Source: Mycobacterium persicum (lineage in GTDB: Bacteria; Actinomycetota; Actinomycetes; Mycobacteriales; Mycobacteriaceae). From it: a stretch of 36,302 nt of DNA. The first letter of the stretch is position 1; every line of letters starts with the position of its first letter. Below are positions 32,873 to 36,302 of the stretch, in pieces. The DNA lies in the NCBI RefSeq assembly GCF_002086675.1, contig NZ_MVIF01000056.1:1-36302 (forward strand), in the 5' to 3' direction. Position numbers and translations under genes: made by a program. Below the pieces are notes generated by a model, which saw only the letters and a list, made by a program, of their open reading frames with translations, did no database searches and was not told the origin of the DNA.

Positions 32873-33918
32873 CGATAGAGCCGGGCCGCAAGGGATCAAT
32901 GCAAGTGGTCGATCTGCCCGAGCCCATCGCGGCTGCCGAAGAACTCTTGGTCGACGGGTTGGCGCTGGGTGTCTGCGGCACAGACAAGGAACTTGCCGCC
33001 GGCGATATCGGATTGCCCCCGAGTGGGTCATCGTGGATGGTGCTCGGTCATGAATCGCTCGGCCGGGTGCGGCAGGCGCCGCCAGGCAGTAGCTTCTCGG
33101 CCGGTGATCTGGTGGTGGGTGTGGTACGTCGGCCCGATCCGGTGCCCTGTGGGGCATGCGCCCGCGCCGAATTCGACAACTGCCGCAACGGCCGCTACAC
33201 GGAACGCGGCATCAAGGAACTACACGGCTACGGCAGCCAAACGTGGTGCGTTGAAGAAAAATACGCGGTGCGGCTGGACCCGGCACTGAAGCATGTTGGT
33301 GTCTTGACTGAGCCCACGTCGGTCGTAGTCAAGGCGTGGGAGCAGATAGACCGGATCGGTGCTCGGGGCTGGTTCGAGCCGGAGCGAGTGTTGGTCACCG
33401 GCGCCGGGCCGATCGGATTGCTGGCCGCCTTGACGGCTACCCAGCGGGGCCTGGAAACCCATGTGGTGGATCGGGTGACCAGCGGCCCCAAGCCCGAAGC
33501 GGTGCGGGCGCTGGGCGCCACTTATTACCACGACGACGTCGAGTCTGTCGCGAAGAAGATTCGTCCGGACGTGGTAATCGAGGCCACCGGGGTAGGCGCC
33601 GTGGTTGTCGATGCGATCCGCAATACCAACTTTTACGCAATCACCTGCCTACTCGGCCTGCTGTCTAGCGGGCACCACGTCGACGTCGACGCCGGCACCC
33701 TGAACCGAGACATTGTGCTGAAAAACGACGTGGTCGTCGGGTCGGTCAACTCCAACATGCGTCACTTTCGAGGGGCTGCTGACGTTCTGGCCCGTGCTGA
33801 TGAAGCTTGGCTGCAACGGCTGATCACCCGCCGCATTCCGCTTGCAAGGGCCGGCGAGGCCTTCGAACACCGCGAGGCAGATATCAAGGTGGTCATCGAT
33901 CTCGACGAGGCCGGATGA
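32860..33918 (+). CDS. Glucose 1-dehydrogenase-like zinc-dependent alcohol dehydrogenase (MDR family)
   Basis: A 352-residue medium-chain dehydrogenase. Catalytic zinc ligands are in LGVCGTDKEL (Cys, with Asp nearby) and VLGHESLGRV (GHE). A structural-zinc-like loop is VPCGACARAEFDNCRNG. TEPTSVVVKAWEQI is the glucose-dehydrogenase signature. The nucleotide fold has VLVTGAGPIGLLAALTATQRG. The C-terminal part (LNRDIVLKNDVVVGSVNSNM and RHFRGAADVLARA) matches the Glu_dehyd_C domain of archaeal and bacterial glucose 1-dehydrogenases. The reaction would be oxidation of glucose to gluconolactone with NAD(P). Start ATG 32860 has a purine-rich GGAGAAGGGGG upstream. Gene order with the sugar porter suggests uptake and direct oxidation of glucose or a similar aldose. 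Confidence 0.88.
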   Translation: MQSLTIEPGRKGSMQVVDLPEPIAAAEELLVDGLALGVCGTDKELAAGDIGLPPSGSSWMVLGHESLGRVRQAPPGSSFSAGDLVVGVVRRPDPVPCGACARAEFDNCRNGRYTERGIKELHGYGSQTWCVEEKYAVRLDPALKHVGVLTEPTSVVVKAWEQIDRIGARGWFEPERVLVTGAGPIGLLAALTATQRGLETHVVDRVTSGPKPEAVRALGATYYHDDVESVAKKIRPDVVIEATGVGAVVVDAIRNTNFYAITCLLGLLSSGHHVDVDAGTLNRDIVLKNDVVVGSVNSNMRHFRGAADVLARADEAWLQRLITRRIPLARAGEAFEHREADIKVVIDLDEAG

Positions 33919-34420
33919 TCAGTCCTTGGTACCAGTTGGTTTCTGCGAGCCCTACCGATACCAATACGGGGTATACCGACTATGAATCACGGGCTGTCGT
34001 GAGAGGCGGTACCAGTTCCACGGTTCATTGAAGTCGGTTCGGTGGCAGTTAGTTTAGTTCATTGCTGAAATCAGCCGCGCGCATTGCGCCCATGTGAGAT
34101 ACACCATTACGGGGTATATGACAAGCCGCGGTACGGTATTAGCACGGCAGCTGGAAGGGGGGCTGCTCGGCCACCGCATCACGCATGGACGCACCGGTAG
34201 CGAGGTCGCGCCGACTCGGTTGCCACGCAACGGCGGGATTGGGGAAACGTGATGAAGCAGCGATGATTGGAGCAACGAGCTTGAAGACACGGCGACGCGC
34301 AGACCAGATTTCGGACTCACGGTGTTTGTCTGCCGACCGTGAGCCGGCGGCCAGGGAATTCCAAATTGATGTCAGCCGTCACGGGGTTAATTTGGATGTT
34401 TTTGGCGCCCAGCGGTATCG
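33919..34420 (+). other. Gap before the cyclase gene
   Basis: About 500 bases with no recognised gene. GGTACCAGTT occurs twice, at about 33928 and 34009, a short direct repeat of unknown meaning. The region is expected to hold the cyclase promoter, but no clear -35/-10 pair was seen. Confidence 0.3.
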
Positions 34421-36004
34421 ATGGAATGGGCGTGCATCATGACCGCCAGAATGTGGTTCCACAATGTCTTCGTGCCGCGGGACAACAAGCCCATCACCCG
34501 GCCGGTGTTACTCGGTGTCGTCACGATGGCCAATCTTATGGGTATCGGTGTGGTGTTGCTGCTGGTGACCGTCGCGATCCCAGCACCCAATGTGTTCGAT
34601 CCGCACGTTGTGTGGATTTCGGAAGAGGTTGTCCCACTTTATGTTGCCGCTTCGATTGGGCTGGGCTGGGTTTGGGTTACCAAACGCATCCTTGACCAAC
34701 TGCGTTGGAAGAACGACGACCGGCCGTTGACGGCCAAAGATCAACGCAACGCCTTCCTGGCGCCATGGCGGTTGGCGTTGGTTCCGATGGTGCTGTGGAC
34801 GATCGGTGCCGTCTTGTTCGCGCTGCTCTACGGAAGTGTGAGCCCAGGTTATATCCCAAAGTTTGTCTTTGGCTTTAGCTTCAGCGGAATCGTATTGTCG
34901 GTGAGCTGCTACTTTTTTGCCGAGTTGATGCTTCGGCCCGCGGCTGCGGTCGCCCTTGAAGCGGGACGCCCAGCGCGGCGTCTTTCCCCTGGTGTGATGG
35001 GTCGGGCCACAGCATCGTGGTTGTTTGGTTCCGGTGTTCCATTGATCGCCATCATCTTGGCGGTGGCGTTCGCGCTGCTGGAAAGAAACATGAACGTCAC
35101 CGAGCTCGGCGCTGCAGTGCTATTGCTGACGATGACAGCCTTTGTCTTCGGTTTGGCGTCGAACCTCATCGCTGCATGGCTCACCGCAACGTCGGTGCGA
35201 GATGTGCATTCTGCATTGCAACGCGTGGAGGCCGGCGACCTCGAATGCCAGCTTGAGGTGTTCGACGGAACGGAACTCGGCGAGCTGCAGCGCGGGTTCA
35301 ATGCAATGGTCGAGGGCCTTCGGCAACGCGAGCGCATCCGTGATCTGTTCGGCCGCCATGTGGGACGCGACGTGGCGGCTGCTGCCGAAGGACAACAGAT
35401 CGAACTCGGTGGTGAAGAGCGCTATGTGGCGGTACTTTTCGTGGATATCATCGGCTCCACCCGTTTGGTAACGGCCCGGCCGGCGGCCGAGGTCGTCCGA
35501 CTGCTCAACTGTTTTTTCGCCGTCATTGTGGAGGAAGTCGGCCGCCGCCACGGCCTGATAAACAAGTTCCAGGGCGACGGTACCTTGGTGGTCTTTGGCG
35601 CACCGGCGGGTGTCTGTTCACCGGAAACCGACGCGCTGGCCACCGCACGAGCCATTGCACACCGACTCGCCGCCGAAGTACCCGAATGCCAGGCCGGTAT
35701 CGGCGTGGCCGCCGGAATAGTCCTGGCGGGCAACGTAGGTGCCTACGAACGATTCGAATACACCGTCATCGGCGAGCCAGTCAACATCGCTGCCCGCCTG
35801 TGTGAATTGGCAAAAACTGAGCCGCACGGCATCCTGGCTTCAGCCCACATTGTGCAGGCCAGTGAGCCCTACGAACAGACAATGTGGGATCTGGGCAGGC
35901 AGGTAGTGCTGCGCGGCCACGGCAAGCGGACCAGATTGGCCAGGCCAAGGCGGGCGCCGCACGACCGGGTCGCAGCGCTATGTGCCGGGACAAACCGAAA
36001 ATGA
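34421..36004 (+). CDS. Membrane-bound class III adenylate cyclase with HAMP domain
   Basis: Up to 527 residues, of the M. tuberculosis Rv1318c/Rv1319c/Rv1320c/Rv3645 type. About six membrane helices fill the first ~260 residues (VLLGVVTMANLMGIGVVLLL, VLSVSCYFFAELMLRP). A HAMP linker follows (RVEAGDLECQLEVFDGTELG, LQRGFNAMVEGL). The catalytic domain has metal-binding Asp in LFVDIIGSTRLV and NKFQGDGTLVVFGAP, with the Lys of NKF as the adenine-selecting residue, and the transition-state Asn-Arg in VNIAARLCELAK. It would convert ATP to cyclic AMP in response to a membrane signal. The start is uncertain among ATG 34421, 34439 and 34451; none has a good Shine-Dalgarno. The C-terminal ~20 residues are basic. 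All essential catalytic residues are present. Confidence 0.92.
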   Translation: MEWACIMTARMWFHNVFVPRDNKPITRPVLLGVVTMANLMGIGVVLLLVTVAIPAPNVFDPHVVWISEEVVPLYVAASIGLGWVWVTKRILDQLRWKNDDRPLTAKDQRNAFLAPWRLALVPMVLWTIGAVLFALLYGSVSPGYIPKFVFGFSFSGIVLSVSCYFFAELMLRPAAAVALEAGRPARRLSPGVMGRATASWLFGSGVPLIAIILAVAFALLERNMNVTELGAAVLLLTMTAFVFGLASNLIAAWLTATSVRDVHSALQRVEAGDLECQLEVFDGTELGELQRGFNAMVEGLRQRERIRDLFGRHVGRDVAAAAEGQQIELGGEERYVAVLFVDIIGSTRLVTARPAAEVVRLLNCFFAVIVEEVGRRHGLINKFQGDGTLVVFGAPAGVCSPETDALATARAIAHRLAAEVPECQAGIGVAAGIVLAGNVGAYERFEYTVIGEPVNIAARLCELAKTEPHGILASAHIVQASEPYEQTMWDLGRQVVLRGHGKRTRLARPRRAPHDRVAALCAGTNRK

Positions 36005-36302
36005 TCGGATCGTCTTGGTCATCAGTCAATCCGCTGTGCGGCAGCGCTAGCTGAAATTGTCGAGCATCGCCGCAACGGGCTCTCACTTCGAAGGTCTGGC
36101 AAACCTGACCAGGCTTCACCATGATGGCAGAAATCGTGAAGAGCCAGGCAATTTTGCTTCGTTAGTCGCCGCGCGATCATAGTGCGCCAAAGGGTGGCAC
36201 CGACGTTGGGTGTCGGGCATTTAACGGCTCTTCACAATCGAGGGTGTAGTTGGGGTCTGAATCCACCGGTTTCCAGTAGCGATCTGGCAATGTAGTTGGT
36301 GA
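36005..36302. other. Right-edge non-coding region
   Basis: No gene is seen in the last 298 bases. A 10-bp perfect inverted repeat (listed separately) lies at 36136-36235, and sequence to its right may be the start of an insertion element continuing past the window. Confidence 0.35.
36136..36235. repeat. 10-bp inverted repeat resembling ISL3-family ends
   Basis: GTGAAGAGCC at 36136-36145 and its exact complement GGCTCTTCAC at 36226-36235 enclose 80 bases. ISL3-family insertion sequences characteristically begin GGCTCTT, so the right copy may be the left end of an element running off the window and the left copy the right end of another. Alternatively the pair bounds a very small non-autonomous element. 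No transposase is visible, so the assignment is tentative. Confidence 0.45.

Noticed and set aside
1..36302. tRNA or rRNA genes
   Set aside because: No cloverleaf with a GGTTCGAATCC-like T-arm or rRNA core sequence was recognised by eye; a covariance-model scan would be decisive.

Overview
The window looks like chromosomal DNA of a slow-growing Mycobacterium. It is GC-rich, carries a PPE protein with MPTR-type repeats and a PE_PGRS protein, an MmpL transporter, a mycobacterial membrane-bound class III cyclase, and a block whose gene order (emrB-like, DUF2334-like, FAD dehydrogenase, MBL hydrolase, then purS-purQ) matches from memory the M. tuberculosis Rv0783c-Rv0788 neighbourhood. The species cannot be named from sequence alone.

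Layout. (1) 1-2330 is debris: a PPE-MPTR gene running off the left edge, a frameshifted C-terminal piece of a GlgM/GlgA-type glycosyltransferase, and a broken IS21-family istA/istB pair joined to it at an 8-bp microhomology. (2) 2486-5040 is a small accessory island: an FkbM methyltransferase, a 27-codon gene with a near-perfect Shine-Dalgarno, and a SagB/ThcOx-type flavin dehydrogenase. No YcaO cyclodehydratase is present. This is the best candidate here for an undescribed peptide-modification (RiPP-like) system. (3) 5132-10948 is the conserved block: DHA2 exporter, DUF2334-like protein, FAD dehydrogenase, MBL hydrolase, luciferase-like monooxygenase. (4) 11204-14289 is an insertion between that block and purS-purQ. 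It holds three 6-pyruvoyl-tetrahydropterin-synthase/QueD-like paralogues with different active-site losses, a PE_PGRS gene and a 63-bp tandem repeat. (5) 14371-15281 is purS-purQ, overlapping by four bases. (6) 15595-19346 has a YbjN-like protein, an NRPS adenylation-domain scar, a Tat-exported class 3 lipase and an orphan solute-binding lipoprotein. (7) 19347-22236 is nearly 3 kb without a supportable gene. (8) 22237-28543 has an HSL-type esterase and an MmpL transporter, facing a PucR-type regulator. (9) 28544-30747 is mostly decayed but contains a divergent MbtH-like gene. (10) 30748-33918 is an overlapping trio: sugar-porter MFS protein, unknown protein, glucose-1-dehydrogenase-like enzyme. 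(11) 34421-36004 is a HAMP-linked adenylate cyclase, followed at the right edge by a 10-bp inverted repeat resembling ISL3-family ends.

Integration. The conserved purine and Rv0783c-like genes form a backbone interrupted by accessory and decaying material. An NRPS scar, an orphan MbtH, an MmpL and several exporters suggest a former secondary-metabolite or lipopeptide capacity, but that link is inference. The transporter-unknown-dehydrogenase trio reads as uptake and direct oxidation of glucose or a related sugar.
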